DNA from: JAEUJM01 sp041918615
GTDB lineage: Bacteria; Actinomycetota; Acidimicrobiia; Acidimicrobiales; DATDAH01
Assembly: GCA_041918615.1 (NCBI GenBank)
Contig: JAYRVH010000077.1
Location: forward strand, 1 to 64,000
DNA length: 64,000 nucleotides
Direction of reading: 5' to 3'
Each line of letters opens with the position of its first letter. The first letter of the stretch is position 1. A program made the translations under genes and the position numbers. Of the stretch, positions 33,604 through 41,849 are shown piece by piece. The notes beneath the pieces are model-generated. The model was not told the origin of the DNA, searched no databases, and saw only the letters and a program-made list of their open reading frames with translations.

Positions 33604-35169
33604 TCACCCTCCGGTGATCGGATTGAGGACGGGTCGGGCGAGCGCCGGTGTGGCGTGCTCGGGCCGGTCGGCCAGCGGGCCGGGGAGCGGGAACCGTGGG
33701 GCGACCGTCGGCCGTCCGGCGATGCGGGCGTGGGCCCAGGCCCGCGCCAGCAGGGAGGAACCGGTGTGGTCGGTGTGGCGTGTCGATGCGACCAGCACCA
33801 GTCCGGCGAGCACGGGCAGGACCCATGCCGCGGACAGCACGGGGTCGGCGACGCCGATGTCCGCCTTCACCGCCAGCTTCAGGGTGACCGTGACGACGGT
33901 GAACATCGACACCAGCCCCGCCCCCCAGATCACGGCCCGGAGGCGCTGCGGAACCGTGATGCAGCGGTGGAGCCACGCCTGGGTGGCGGACCCCGCCGCC
34001 ACCCAGGCGAGGCCCAGCGGCACGGCCAGATCAGCGGCGGGCTGGGCGGCCACCGCCCGAGCCGTTCCCAACAGCGCGGCGCCGGTGAGGGCGAACGCGA
34101 TCATCGTGGTGGCGCGTCGGGTGCGTATGGCAGCCGTCGACGGGGGAGGAGCGGTCCGAGCTCGCACCAGGGACCGCACGGCGCTCCCGGACCCCAGGAA
34201 CAGAGCACCCTTGTAGAGGCCGTGGGCCACCAGGTGGAGCCCGGCGGCCACGAAGAGACCGAGACCGCACAACAGCAAGGTGAAGCTCATCTGTGCGATG
34301 GTCGACCAGGCCAGCCGCCCCTTGATGTCGGGCCGGGTGAGCATCACCGCCTCGGCGAACACGCATGTCACACCGCCGACGATGGCGGCGAGTGCCGACG
34401 CCGGAAGGTTGCCCGTCACCGCGGGGCCCAGCTTGATCAAGACGATGGCACCACCGTTGACCACCCCGGCGTGCAAGAGGGCCGAGGACGGGGTCGGCGC
34501 ACCCAGGCTGTCGGGCAGCCACCGGAAGAAGGGGCCAGAGGCGCCGCGGGCCGCGGCAGCGACGACCACCAGCACACCGGCCACGGCGAGGGCCACGCCG
34601 CCCACTTCGCCGATGCCCGAGATCGAGGTGGTGCCGGTGGCGCCGACCAGCGTCGCGACCGCCAGCACGAGCGCGAGGTCGCCCGCGGCGAACGAGCGCC
34701 GTGCCCGCAGCGATCGAGCCGTGACGCCGGTCATCGGGCCGGTACGGATGATCGCCACCGTCAGCAGGCTCGTGGCCACCCAGGCCAGGGCCAGCACCAC
34801 CAGGTCGGTGGTCAGCACCAGGACCGAACCGGCGCTCACCAGCAGCGATCCAAGGACAGCGAACCGCCGCTGGTAGGCCTCGCCGCGCAGGCTCCGGGAC
34901 GCGAACCCCACCACGGTGGCACCCATGCCCAGCACGAGCAGCAACACGAGGGAACCGAACCCCGTCACCGCAAGACCGGGCAGCGCGGCTTCGGCACCGG
35001 TCAAGGCCAGCACGCCGATGACGACCGCCCCGATCGCGCCGCCGGCCAGGGCTCGGGCAGCCCAGCGGGCGGCTCGATCCGGACGTGGGACCAGGGCCGC
35101 GAGGGCGGCGCCGAGGGCCGGGCTGATGAGGACGGCCCCGAGCAGCACATCGAGAGAACCCTGTGACAT
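33604..35169 (-). CDS. dabB: Inorganic carbon transporter membrane subunit DabB (NuoL-like)
   Basis: A 521-residue polytopic membrane protein of the NuoL/MrpA proton-translocating family, with about a dozen hydrophobic helices. Recognisable segments: FFRWLPDSLGAPTPSSALLHAGVVNGGAIVLIKLGP, then RPDIKGRLAWSTIAQMSF and HLVAHGLYKGALFLGSGS, which supply the family's membrane Lys/His residues. Next to a DUF2309 gene such a protein is DabB, which couples ion flux to bicarbonate accumulation. ATG at 35169 lies at the predicted transcription start, so the dabBA message is probably leaderless. The inverted repeat over the promoter suggests a dedicated repressor or activator, but none is encoded next to it. 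Confidence 0.88.
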   Translation of the reverse strand: MSQGSLDVLLGAVLISPALGAALAALVPRPDRAARWAARALAGGAIGAVVIGVLALTGAEAALPGLAVTGFGSLVLLLVLGMGATVVGFASRSLRGEAYQRRFAVLGSLLVSAGSVLVLTTDLVVLALAWVATSLLTVAIIRTGPMTGVTARSLRARRSFAAGDLALVLAVATLVGATGTTSISGIGEVGGVALAVAGVLVVVAAAARGASGPFFRWLPDSLGAPTPSSALLHAGVVNGGAIVLIKLGPAVTGNLPASALAAIVGGVTCVFAEAVMLTRPDIKGRLAWSTIAQMSFTLLLCGLGLFVAAGLHLVAHGLYKGALFLGSGSAVRSLVRARTAPPPSTAAIRTRRATTMIAFALTGAALLGTARAVAAQPAADLAVPLGLAWVAAGSATQAWLHRCITVPQRLRAVIWGAGLVSMFTVVTVTLKLAVKADIGVADPVLSAAWVLPVLAGLVLVASTRHTDHTGSSLLARAWAHARIAGRPTVAPRFPLPGPLADRPEHATPALARPVLNPITGG

Positions 35170-35205
35170 ACGAGAGATAATAGATGAATTGGGATTCGTA
35201 TGTCA
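35164..35205 (-). promoter_or_regulatory. dabBA promoter overlapping a 10-bp inverted repeat, probably leaderless
   Basis: On the minus strand, TTGACA and TATTAT are separated by 18 bp, a near-consensus sigma70-type promoter, unusually strong for this genome. Only seven bases (CTCTCGT) separate the -10 from the dabB ATG, so transcription would begin at or beside the start codon. Perfect 10-bp arms TGACATACGA (35164-35173) and TCGTATGTCA (35196-35205) bracket the promoter: one arm contains most of the -35 and the other contains the start codon. The 22-bp spacer is AT-rich. This is the geometry of an operator for a dimeric regulator. Confidence 0.65.
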
Positions 35206-35374
35206 ATCACCCCGGGAGCCGACCTCCGGCTTCGTTCCCGCCGGCGGGCCTGTTCGCGGGTTCGACAGCGGGCGATGTGCCGAGCAGCGCTCCAGGCGGC
35301 CCGGTCCTTGCGGGCAACGCTCCGCTGAGTGGGCTCGGGTAAGGGGGTGGCCGTTAGGTCGGCCGTCGGCCCCG

Positions 35375-36004
35375 TCAGGCCTCGAGCGCGGGAGCGACGT
35401 TGGTGAAGGCGTCGGCCCGATCCCGGTCGCACTGGTTCGGCGTGGCGTGCCGGGCGCCCTTGGTGCGGTAGTCACCGGCGAATTCGGCTTTGACCGCGCC
35501 CGTTTCATCGAGCAGCCACACCGGTGCCATGCGGCGGGGCACGGTGACCACGCCCGGGTCGTCGTAGGTGCCGAAGGCCTTGTCCCACACCGGGCTGGTC
35601 ACCCCGAAGTTGCGCATGGGTGCGCCGAAGTGGTGGTGCAGGTGGCTGCGACGCGCCCAGCGTCCGTAGGGGTTGCGCGGCGGATGCGTATGCGTGCGCC
35701 GGTGCGCGACCTCGTAGCCGAAGTACATCGAGAGCAGACCGGCGGTGAAGGCGGTGGCCCAGCGCCGGCCCGCCAGCGCGGCGGTCGCGGGGTAGGCCAC
35801 GGCCGTGGTGGCCGCCGCTGAGGCCATCTTCTTCGACGCGGGCGAGAAGTAGGTCACGTCGGCGTGGTGCTTCAGGTGCTCGACCGAGGCCAATCCGCGA
35901 CCGCGGAGCTCGTGCATGAGGAAGCGGTGCAGGCCGTACTCCGCCGCCGTCCATGATGCAGCCCCGATCAGCACGGCGGCCCCTCGGGATCGGATGATCG
36001 TCAT
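35375..36004 (-). CDS. Fatty acid hydroxylase/sterol desaturase superfamily protein
   Basis: A 209-residue integral membrane protein with the histidine clusters of the di-iron hydroxylase superfamily, in order: HRFLMH, HLKHH, HRRTHTH and HLHHH. Hydrophobic segments lie between them (AAVLIGAASWTAAEYGL, AAATTAVAYPATAALAG, ATAFTAGLLSMYFGYE). Such enzymes hydroxylate or desaturate fatty acyl chains or carotenoids. The C-terminal 60 residues are polar (PVWLLDETGAVKAEFAGDY). It lies 4 bp from the epimerase gene on the same strand and could be co-transcribed. Substrate is unknown; carotenoid hydroxylase or a lipid 2-hydroxylase are both possible. Confidence 0.78.
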   Translation of the reverse strand: MTIIRSRGAAVLIGAASWTAAEYGLHRFLMHELRGRGLASVEHLKHHADVTYFSPASKKMASAAATTAVAYPATAALAGRRWATAFTAGLLSMYFGYEVAHRRTHTHPPRNPYGRWARRSHLHHHFGAPMRNFGVTSPVWDKAFGTYDDPGVVTVPRRMAPVWLLDETGAVKAEFAGDYRTKGARHATPNQCDRDRADAFTNVAPALEA

Positions 36005-36008
36005 GGCG

Positions 36009-36977
36009 TCAGGATCGCAGATCCGACGTGGGCGCCGTGCCGTCACCGTCCGCTTCGCGCCGCAGGCCTTCGTGGAGGAGGGCGGCGATCCCGTCCGCGG
36101 CCGCGCACATCGGGACGTGCCACTGGGCCATCCGCCGGCCGGCACCGACCCGGCTGGCGACCCCGCCCGGCTTCGAGGTGTCCCCGCAGATCGTCGGGGT
36201 GTACCCGGCGGCATCGGCGGCGACGGCGGCGATCTGGGCGAACGTGGTGCCGACCCCGGTGCAGACGTTGACGGGGGTCGCTCCCGAAATGTGGTCGTGT
36301 GACTCGACGATGGCTGCGACAGCGTCGTCGATGTGGATGAGGTCACGCACCTGCTGGCCACTGCCCCACACGACGATCGGGTCGAGCCGAGCACGGGCAC
36401 GGGCCACGATGGCCGGTACCGGGTAGTCGGACGTCTGGCCGGGACCGTAGATCGTGAAGGGGCGGTAGAGGGCGATCGGGATGCCGCACTGCGCGGTCAC
36501 GGCGTTGGCGATTCGCTCGCCGGTGAGCTTCACCCAGCCGTAGACGCCGTCGGGGACGCCGACCTGCGACTCGCCGAGGTCGACGACCGATTCCGCAAGG
36601 CCGCCGGGGACGGGCTCACCCGTGAACGGGTACACCGCCGACGAGGACAGGTACGCAGCCGAGTAGGGCCGGGTCCGGGCCACGAACCGGAAGAAGGCGC
36701 TGTCGATGGCGAGGTTCCCGACCACGCTCATCGGGTCGTCCTCGAGTTGTTGACGGCCGCCGACGCTCGCCGCGAGGTGGAACACCGCGTCGTACCGATC
36801 GAGGCGCGGGAGCAGGTCGCACGCGTCACCCGTGAGCTCGGTGCCCGGAACGGTGATCGGTGAGGGCAATAGGTCGACGGTGTCGACGACGGCGTAGCGC
36901 TCAGCGAGTGCGGGCACCAGGTGGCGACCGATGAAGCCCGAGGCCCCGGTGACGAGTGCCCGGCGCGCCGCGCTCAA
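36009..36977 (-). CDS. NAD-dependent sugar-nucleotide epimerase/dehydratase
   Basis: A 322-residue extended SDR protein. The nucleotide-binding motif is TGASGFIG at the N-terminus; the active-site YGWVK follows a Ser-rich stretch (SSSAVYPFTGEPVPGG). RPFTIYGPGQ and VRDLIHIDDAVAAI are standard for nucleotide-sugar epimerases. TTG start at 36977 overlaps the stop of the upstream glycosyltransferase gene (TTGA). It is the last of the coupled glycan genes on the minus strand. The exact sugar is not predictable from the sequence alone. Confidence 0.85.
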   Translation of the reverse strand: MSAARRALVTGASGFIGRHLVPALAERYAVVDTVDLLPSPITVPGTELTGDACDLLPRLDRYDAVFHLAASVGGRQQLEDDPMSVVGNLAIDSAFFRFVARTRPYSAAYLSSSAVYPFTGEPVPGGLAESVVDLGESQVGVPDGVYGWVKLTGERIANAVTAQCGIPIALYRPFTIYGPGQTSDYPVPAIVARARARLDPIVVWGSGQQVRDLIHIDDAVAAIVESHDHISGATPVNVCTGVGTTFAQIAAVAADAAGYTPTICGDTSKPGGVASRVGAGRRMAQWHVPMCAAADGIAALLHEGLRREADGDGTAPTSDLRS

Positions 36978-38554
36978 CGTTCGACCCCGGCGGTCGCCAG
37001 CAGGTCGGTGTCCGCGAGGATCCGCATGAACGAGGTGCGGAAGTTGTCGTAGGAGAACGTGCCGCTGCGCAGGATCGCCGCCTCGGCCATCAGGGCCAGG
37101 CGCTGCGGTTCACCGATGAGGCGCACGGTGGCCTCGCCGAGCTCGTCGAGCGTCTCGAACAACACGCCCGAGTGCTCGTGCTCGATCACCTCGGGCTGGC
37201 CGGCCCTCGCGTAGGAGAGCGGGACACAGCCGCTCGCCATGGCCTCGACCGTCGTCATGCCGAAGTGCTCGAAGCGGTCGGGCTCGACGTCCGGGTCCTC
37301 GCCGTAGCCGGTGGCGTTCCAGTACAGGAGGCTCTCGCTGTACAGCGTCGCGAGCGTGGCGAGCGGTGCGTCGGGGTGGAACACGACCGGGTAGCCGACC
37401 GCCGCCTCGCGGCACCGCTCGAGGTAGCTCGCCGCCTCGGCATCGTGACGGGTGCCGCCGACGAGGTGGTACTCCCAGCCGTCGAGACCCTCGTCGCAGA
37501 GCTGTCTGAAGAGCTCGATCATGCGCAGCTGCTTCTTGCTGTGGCCCTCGACGAAGAACCGGCCGACACTGATGATCTGGCGCTTCTTGACCCCTGGCCG
37601 GAACTGGCCGACCTGCACCGGCGGGTAGAGCAGCTCGCTCGCCCGCCCCAGCCGCTGAGCGATCCAGCGTTGCGTGAAGTGGGAGTTGGCGAGGAGCAGG
37701 TCGTAGCTGCCGACAGCATCGTAGAACCGGCAGTGGTCCGTCCACCGCTCGAGCCCGGCGGGGCCCGTGACGACCGGCCGGCGCCCACCCTGGCTCGCGA
37801 TGATCGACGCGATGCGCGCGCCGAGGCGGGCACGGGGGTCGATGCGGTTGCGGCGCGGTTCGAACGTCGAGCTCGTCACGTCGACGAGGACCGGCCGGCC
37901 CGACGCCACGACGGCGGCCGGCACCACGAGGTCGAGCGTGACGTACCCGTGCTCGGGGAGGGTGACCGCCGGCCCGAGGGACACCCCGTCCGCGGTGACG
38001 GCGATCTCGGCGGGCGCCTCGTCGGCGTGGCGGATGCTCGCGACGCACAAGGTCAGCTGGACCGGTTCGGGGCGCGCGCCCGACAGGGCGAATCGGCCGC
38101 ACCCGTCGGTCCAGGCGAACGGGCCGTGGTAGTCGGACTCGAGCCGGTACAGGCCGCCGATCGCCTCGATGACCGGCCCGGGGGCATCGAGGCGGCGGGG
38201 GACCGGGCGGACGGCCCCGGCGCTCTCGGGAGGCGCCGGCGGGAAGAAGACCTGCATCACGTTGCACCGGGCATAGGCACGGACGTGGTCGAGGTAGGAG
38301 CAGTTGACGAAGAGGTCGTAGTCGAGCGTGGCCTCGGACACGCCGCGGTAGTGCATGGGGTCCTCGGCCACGACACGACACCCGACGTCGGCGAGGTCGA
38401 AGCCGAGGATCTCGCGGAACCGGTCCCAGTCGGGTTGCTCGTGGGTGATCACGTCGACCGGGCCATGGGCGGCGAGGGTGAGCGCGAACGCACCGAGGGT
38501 CTGCTCACCGCCGCCGAGCGTGGCGACCCACTGGTTGTAGATGAGCGACCTCAT
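36974..38554 (-). CDS. Glycosyltransferase with GT4-like C-terminal domain
   Basis: A 526-residue protein. It begins MRSLIYNQWVATLGGGEQTLGAFA, the donor-side loop of a GT-B enzyme. The C-terminal Rossmann domain has ISVGRFFVEGHSKKQLRMIELF and the E-x7-E-like FEHFGMTTVEAMASGCVPL, which bind the nucleotide sugar. Between them is an insert of about 200 residues (around 130-320) rich in beta strands, resembling a carbohydrate-binding module. ATG at 38554 overlaps the stop of the upstream gene by 4 bp; its own stop overlaps the TTG of the epimerase gene. It probably builds a cell-surface glycan. Confidence 0.82.
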   Translation of the reverse strand: MRSLIYNQWVATLGGGEQTLGAFALTLAAHGPVDVITHEQPDWDRFREILGFDLADVGCRVVAEDPMHYRGVSEATLDYDLFVNCSYLDHVRAYARCNVMQVFFPPAPPESAGAVRPVPRRLDAPGPVIEAIGGLYRLESDYHGPFAWTDGCGRFALSGARPEPVQLTLCVASIRHADEAPAEIAVTADGVSLGPAVTLPEHGYVTLDLVVPAAVVASGRPVLVDVTSSTFEPRRNRIDPRARLGARIASIIASQGGRRPVVTGPAGLERWTDHCRFYDAVGSYDLLLANSHFTQRWIAQRLGRASELLYPPVQVGQFRPGVKKRQIISVGRFFVEGHSKKQLRMIELFRQLCDEGLDGWEYHLVGGTRHDAEAASYLERCREAAVGYPVVFHPDAPLATLATLYSESLLYWNATGYGEDPDVEPDRFEHFGMTTVEAMASGCVPLSYARAGQPEVIEHEHSGVLFETLDELGEATVRLIGEPQRLALMAEAAILRSGTFSYDNFRTSFMRILADTDLLATAGVER

Positions 38555-39339
38555 CCGAACGACGCGACCTTCCGGCGGTGCACCCGCCATGGTGGGTCGA
38601 CCTGGCGGGCGAGATCGAGGACGTCGGCGAAGAGCGCGGCCGACACCACCGCGGGGTCGGCGGGCGGGCCCTCCAACGTCATCGAGGACCGAAGGCGCAC
38701 CGTGCGGATCCGGGCCGACCGCAGGCCCGGGTGTGACGCGGTGGCTGGCGACTCGTCCGTTCGCACCGGGTCGACCCTCGGGAAGGCGTCGTCGGTGATG
38801 GTGGCCCACCACTCGTCGGGCTCGCCGGCCGTGCCCGGCTCGCCGATCTGCACCCTGCCGATGCCGAGCTCGATGCCGATGAGGCCCGAGACGACCGCCG
38901 CCTCACGGGCGAGCTGTTCCGGGCCGGCGCCGGTGATGACGACCTGCTCGATGCGATCTCCGGCGTCGCGGAGCCGGGCCAGCGTGGGAACCAACGCGGT
39001 TCCGGGCAGCAGGGCGGCGCACAGCCCGACACGGCGGTCGGCGATCGCCACCGCAAGGTCGACGGGATCCTCGGTGAAGGGGGCCAGATCGGCGGTGACG
39101 AGCGCGTGCCCGTCGCCGATCGCGGTCATACCCGCCTGGCGCCGATCGGCGAGCGTGTCTGGGTCCGGCGTCGTCGTGGCATCGACGACGATCGACGGCT
39201 CGGGACCGAGCTCGGCCGAGATCTCGAGGGACAGCCCTTCGCGACCGGTGAGGTCGCCGCCGAGCGAGTCGACGAGCGCACGGAACGCCATCGCTGTCGG
39301 GTCGGACGGAGCCAGGATCACGAGGGGTACGCGTCGCAT
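38551..39339 (-). CDS. Homoserine-dehydrogenase-like protein of unknown function
   Basis: A 262-residue protein, not clearly recognised. Its middle resembles the catalytic part of homoserine dehydrogenases: VVDATTTPDPDTLADRRQAG, then GDGHALVTADLAPF (compare G-K-H-V-V-T-A-N-K) and GTALVPTLARLRDAGDRIEQ (compare G-x-P-x-L-x-x-L). The usual NAD-binding Gly-rich motif at the N-terminus is missing (MRRVPLVILAPSDPTAMAF instead), and the catalytic Lys of the A-N-K motif is not conserved. It may have been recruited as a modifying enzyme or scaffold. It is translationally coupled to the glycosyltransferase (ATGA), so a glycan role is more likely than amino acid synthesis. Confidence 0.5.
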   Translation of the reverse strand: MRRVPLVILAPSDPTAMAFRALVDSLGGDLTGREGLSLEISAELGPEPSIVVDATTTPDPDTLADRRQAGMTAIGDGHALVTADLAPFTEDPVDLAVAIADRRVGLCAALLPGTALVPTLARLRDAGDRIEQVVITGAGPEQLAREAAVVSGLIGIELGIGRVQIGEPGTAGEPDEWWATITDDAFPRVDPVRTDESPATASHPGLRSARIRTVRLRSSMTLEGPPADPAVVSAALFADVLDLARQVDPPWRVHRRKVASFG

Positions 39340-39360
39340 CGGCTCAGATCGACCGCGGGC

Positions 39361-39696
39361 TCACCCTGCCTCGAGCCGACGCACGACGCCGTCCTCGAGG
39401 GGGTGCAGCACCCGGAACGCGGCTTTCAGCACGAACCGCTTCGGGGTCAGGCGCGGCTCCGTCGCCCGAGGGACCTCGGCCTCGACGAACACCGCCGGGT
39501 TCGCCTCGGCGGCGAGGCAGCGCTCACGCCACAGCTCGACGGAGCGCTCCAGGCCGACGATCACCTCGCCTCGCGCTACGGTCGACGCGTGCCAGTAGTT
39601 GAACTCGTGCAGCGCCTGGATCACCCGTCCCCGCTCCTCCGCCAGGGTGCGCCAGTAGGCCAGCTCCTCGTGCAGTTCGGTGGATGGGGAGGACAC
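39361..39696 (-). CDS. Small hypothetical protein of the glycan block
   Basis: A 111-residue protein from a GTG at 39696, helical and charged, with two near-repeats around aromatic residues (LAYWRTLAEERGRVIQALHEFNYWH, then VARGEVIVGLERSVELWRERC). The C-terminal part (FVLKAAFRVLHPLEDGVVRRLEAG) is basic. No signal peptide or membrane helix. I do not recognise a family. It is separated by 21 bp from the next minus-strand gene and faces the aminotransferase gene, with which its start region may overlap by 13 bp. Confidence 0.5.
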   Translation of the reverse strand: MSSPSTELHEELAYWRTLAEERGRVIQALHEFNYWHASTVARGEVIVGLERSVELWRERCLAAEANPAVFVEAEVPRATEPRLTPKRFVLKAAFRVLHPLEDGVVRRLEAG

Positions 39697-40868
39697 GCCG
39701 GCATGTCTACTACAGGCCCCCGCGAGCGAACCCGGCCTTGATCCCGGTCCACGGGCCCGCGCTCGGACCGTCTGAGCGTGCGGCGCTGCTGCGCTGCCTG
39801 GAGGCCGGGGACGCGGGCGGCCACAGCCCGACGGTGCATGCGTTCGAGGAGGCCTTCGCCGCACGGGTCGGGTCGCAGCACGCGCTCGCGACCGCGAGCG
39901 GCACGGCCGCGCTGCACCTTGCCTTCGCGGCCCTGGGCATCGGGCCGGGCGACGAGGTGATCGTCCCGTCGTTCACGTTCGCCCCGTGTGCCGACATGGT
40001 GAACCTCGTCGGCGCCACGCCCGTCCTCGTCGATGTCGACCCGGTGTCGTTCGACCTCACGCCGCAGGCGGTGCTCGACGCATTGACGCCGCGGAGCCGC
40101 GCCGTGCTCGCCGTCCACATGTACGGGCACCCCTGCGACCTGGGTGCGTTGGCCGAGGTCTGCAGGGCGAACGACCTGCTGCTGGTGGAGGACTGCGCCC
40201 AGGGACTCGGTGCGCTCCACGCGCAGAGACCCGTCGGCTCGGTGGGCGCCGCATCGTGCTACTCGTTCTATGCGAACAAGGTGATCACGACGGGCGAGGG
40301 CGGGATGGTGACGACCGACGACGCCGATCTCGCCGGACGCCTCCGATGGCTGCAGCGCCACGCGCAGGTCCCCGATCCCGATCATGCCTACGTGCACACC
40401 GCCGTCGGGTTCAACGACCGGATGTCCGCGTTCGCGGCCGCGGTGGGCATCGCCCAGCTCGGGCGCCTCGACGAGTTCCTCGAGCGCAAGGCGGCGAACA
40501 CCGACCGCTACACCGAGGCGCTCGATGCCGTGCCCGGCATACGGCCACCGGCGCCGGTCAGTGCGGGCGACCGCCACGCCAACTGGGCCTACGGCGTCCT
40601 TGTCGATCCCGACGTCGTCGCGGGCGGCGCCCAGGGCATCGCGGGGGCGTTGCGTGCCTCCGGCGTGGAGACCCGTGGCTTCTACCATCCGCTGCACCTC
40701 CACCCGGGAGCTGCCGGGCGCTCGAGGTTCGCGGCGCCCCTTGCGGCGTGCGAGGCGTTCGCGCCCAACGGGCTGGTGCTGCCGTCGGGCAGCACCCTCA
40801 CCGCCGGCGACGTCGATCAGGTGACCGCTGCCGTGGCCCGCCATGTCGCAGGGTCGGTCACCTCGTGA
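39684..40868 (+). CDS. DegT/DnrJ/EryC1 family sugar aminotransferase
   Basis: A protein of up to 394 residues with a full PLP-dependent sugar aminotransferase fold: HSPTVHAFEEAFAARVGS, TASGTAALHLAFAALGIGPGDEVIVPSFTF, LVEDCAQGLGA, and CYSFYANKVITTGEGGM with Lys199 as the PLP Schiff-base residue. The end (SGVETRGFYHPLHLHPG) is also typical. It would aminate a keto-sugar nucleotide for a surface glycan, alongside the epimerase and glycosyltransferase on the other strand. The start is uncertain: ATG 39684 overlaps the divergent gene, whereas TTG 39738 (ALIPVHGPALG) begins at the conserved domain. Confidence 0.85.
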   Translation: MGRTRRHVYYRPPRANPALIPVHGPALGPSERAALLRCLEAGDAGGHSPTVHAFEEAFAARVGSQHALATASGTAALHLAFAALGIGPGDEVIVPSFTFAPCADMVNLVGATPVLVDVDPVSFDLTPQAVLDALTPRSRAVLAVHMYGHPCDLGALAEVCRANDLLLVEDCAQGLGALHAQRPVGSVGAASCYSFYANKVITTGEGGMVTTDDADLAGRLRWLQRHAQVPDPDHAYVHTAVGFNDRMSAFAAAVGIAQLGRLDEFLERKAANTDRYTEALDAVPGIRPPAPVSAGDRHANWAYGVLVDPDVVAGGAQGIAGALRASGVETRGFYHPLHLHPGAAGRSRFAAPLAACEAFAPNGLVLPSGSTLTAGDVDQVTAAVARHVAGSVTS

Positions 40869-41089
40869 ACCAGCTGCACGAGGGAACTCCGTCGCGTCCT
40901 CGGCACAACGGCCCTGTCGTTCGGCGGCATGGGTATCGCCCCCAGCTTCGGGCCTCCGTCGGAATCCGCGCTGGGCCACTGGTGGTGCTGTGGCTGATCG
41001 TCACAGCCGTCTTGTTGCTCGTGGGACGGAATCGCTCACCGACCTGACGGGCGAAGCTCCAACCCGACGACCCCAACCCGTCCGGCCGC

Positions 41090-41689
41090 TCAGGTGTTGC
41101 TGTCCTCGGTGCCGCTGTCCTCGGTGCCGCTGTCCTCGGTGCCGCTGTCCTCGGTGCCGCTGTCCTCGGTGCCGCTGTCCTCGGTGCCGCTGTCCTCGGT
41201 GCCGCTGTCCTCGGTGCCGCTGTCCTCGGTGCCGCTGTCCTCGGTGCCGTAGACCGACTCGGTGACCTCGATCTCGTCGATGGTGCCGTCGCCGTCGAGG
41301 TCGACACCCGTCGTGGTCACTTCCTCGACCGCGTCGAAGGTGCCGTCGCCGTCGAGGTCGAATGCCGTGGTGGTGGTCTCCTGCACGACGTCGGGCACGC
41401 CGTCGCCGTCGAGATCGATCGCGGTCGTCGTGACCTCCTGGATCACATCGGTGACACCGTCGCCGTCCAGGTCGTAGATGGTGGTCTCGGTCGTGGTCAC
41501 GATGTCGGGCGAGCCGTCGCCGTCGACATCGATGACCGAGGTGGACGTCTCGGTCACCACGTCGTCGAAGCCGTCGCCGTCGACGTCCTTCGTCGTCGTC
41601 TCGGTGACGTTGACGCCGTCGAGCTCACCGTCGCCGTCCAGGTCGATGCCCGAGACGGTGATATCGGGCTCGTCGGTGTGCTCGCTCAT
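41090..41689 (-). CDS. DxDGDG repeat protein with (GTEDS)10 tail
   Basis: A 199-residue, extremely acidic protein. After a short leader (MSEHTDEPDITVSGI) come seven exact-length 19-residue repeats, each starting D[LV]DGDG and rich in Val/Thr/Glu (for example DLDGDGVPDVVQETTTTAF). The D-x-D-G-D-G core matches calcium-binding loops of the dockerin/thrombospondin-3 type. The C-terminus is ten tandem copies of GTEDS followed by NT. No signal peptide is seen, so its location is unclear. It is a stand-alone minus-strand gene between the aminotransferase and P450 genes. I know of no named family with this combination. Confidence 0.7.
   Translation of the reverse strand: MSEHTDEPDITVSGIDLDGDGELDGVNVTETTTKDVDGDGFDDVVTETSTSVIDVDGDGSPDIVTTTETTIYDLDGDGVTDVIQEVTTTAIDLDGDGVPDVVQETTTTAFDLDGDGTFDAVEEVTTTGVDLDGDGTIDEIEVTESVYGTEDSGTEDSGTEDSGTEDSGTEDSGTEDSGTEDSGTEDSGTEDSGTEDSNT
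41101..41250. repeat. 15-bp minisatellite, ten units
   Basis: The 15-bp unit TGTCCTCGGTGCCGC repeats ten times without spacers; the last unit ends in T instead of C. It encodes the GTEDS pentapeptide on the minus strand. Being a multiple of three, it can change copy number by slippage without shifting the reading frame. It is not a CRISPR array, because there are no spacers. Confidence 0.95.
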
Positions 41690-41849
41690 CTGTGTCAATC
41701 CCCCAGGTCTCGCGGAGCAGCCGGTCTGCCCTCGTGGCGCCAGGGTAGACGCTCGGCTCCTCGTGTCTTCGAGACCTGTTCGCCGAGGTCGCTCGTCCCG
41801 CGGCTCAGGCAACCTCGGGGCCGCGATCGGCCTGTGCCAGAGTGTCGAG

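Noticed and set aside
33193..35166. 657-codon plus-strand frame opposite dabBA
   Set aside because: Shadow; DabA and DabB motifs on the minus strand are unmistakable.
35206..35374. Intergenic stretch between dabB and the hydroxylase-like gene considered as an extra gene
   Set aside because: No frame has coding character or a ribosome binding site; I see nothing beyond the dabB promoter at its left edge.
36956..39598. 880-codon plus-strand frame opposite the glycan genes
   Set aside because: The minus strand has four coupled genes with recognisable motifs; the plus frame reads as low-complexity sequence.
40869..41089. Possible small gene between the aminotransferase and the repeat protein
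   Set aside because: A hydrophobic stretch (VVLWLIVTAVLLLVG) occurs, but the frame has no credible start and continues the aminotransferase shadow.
41101..41250. Tandem repeat considered as a CRISPR array
   Set aside because: Units are only 15 bp with no spacers and encode a regular pentapeptide, so it is a coding minisatellite.
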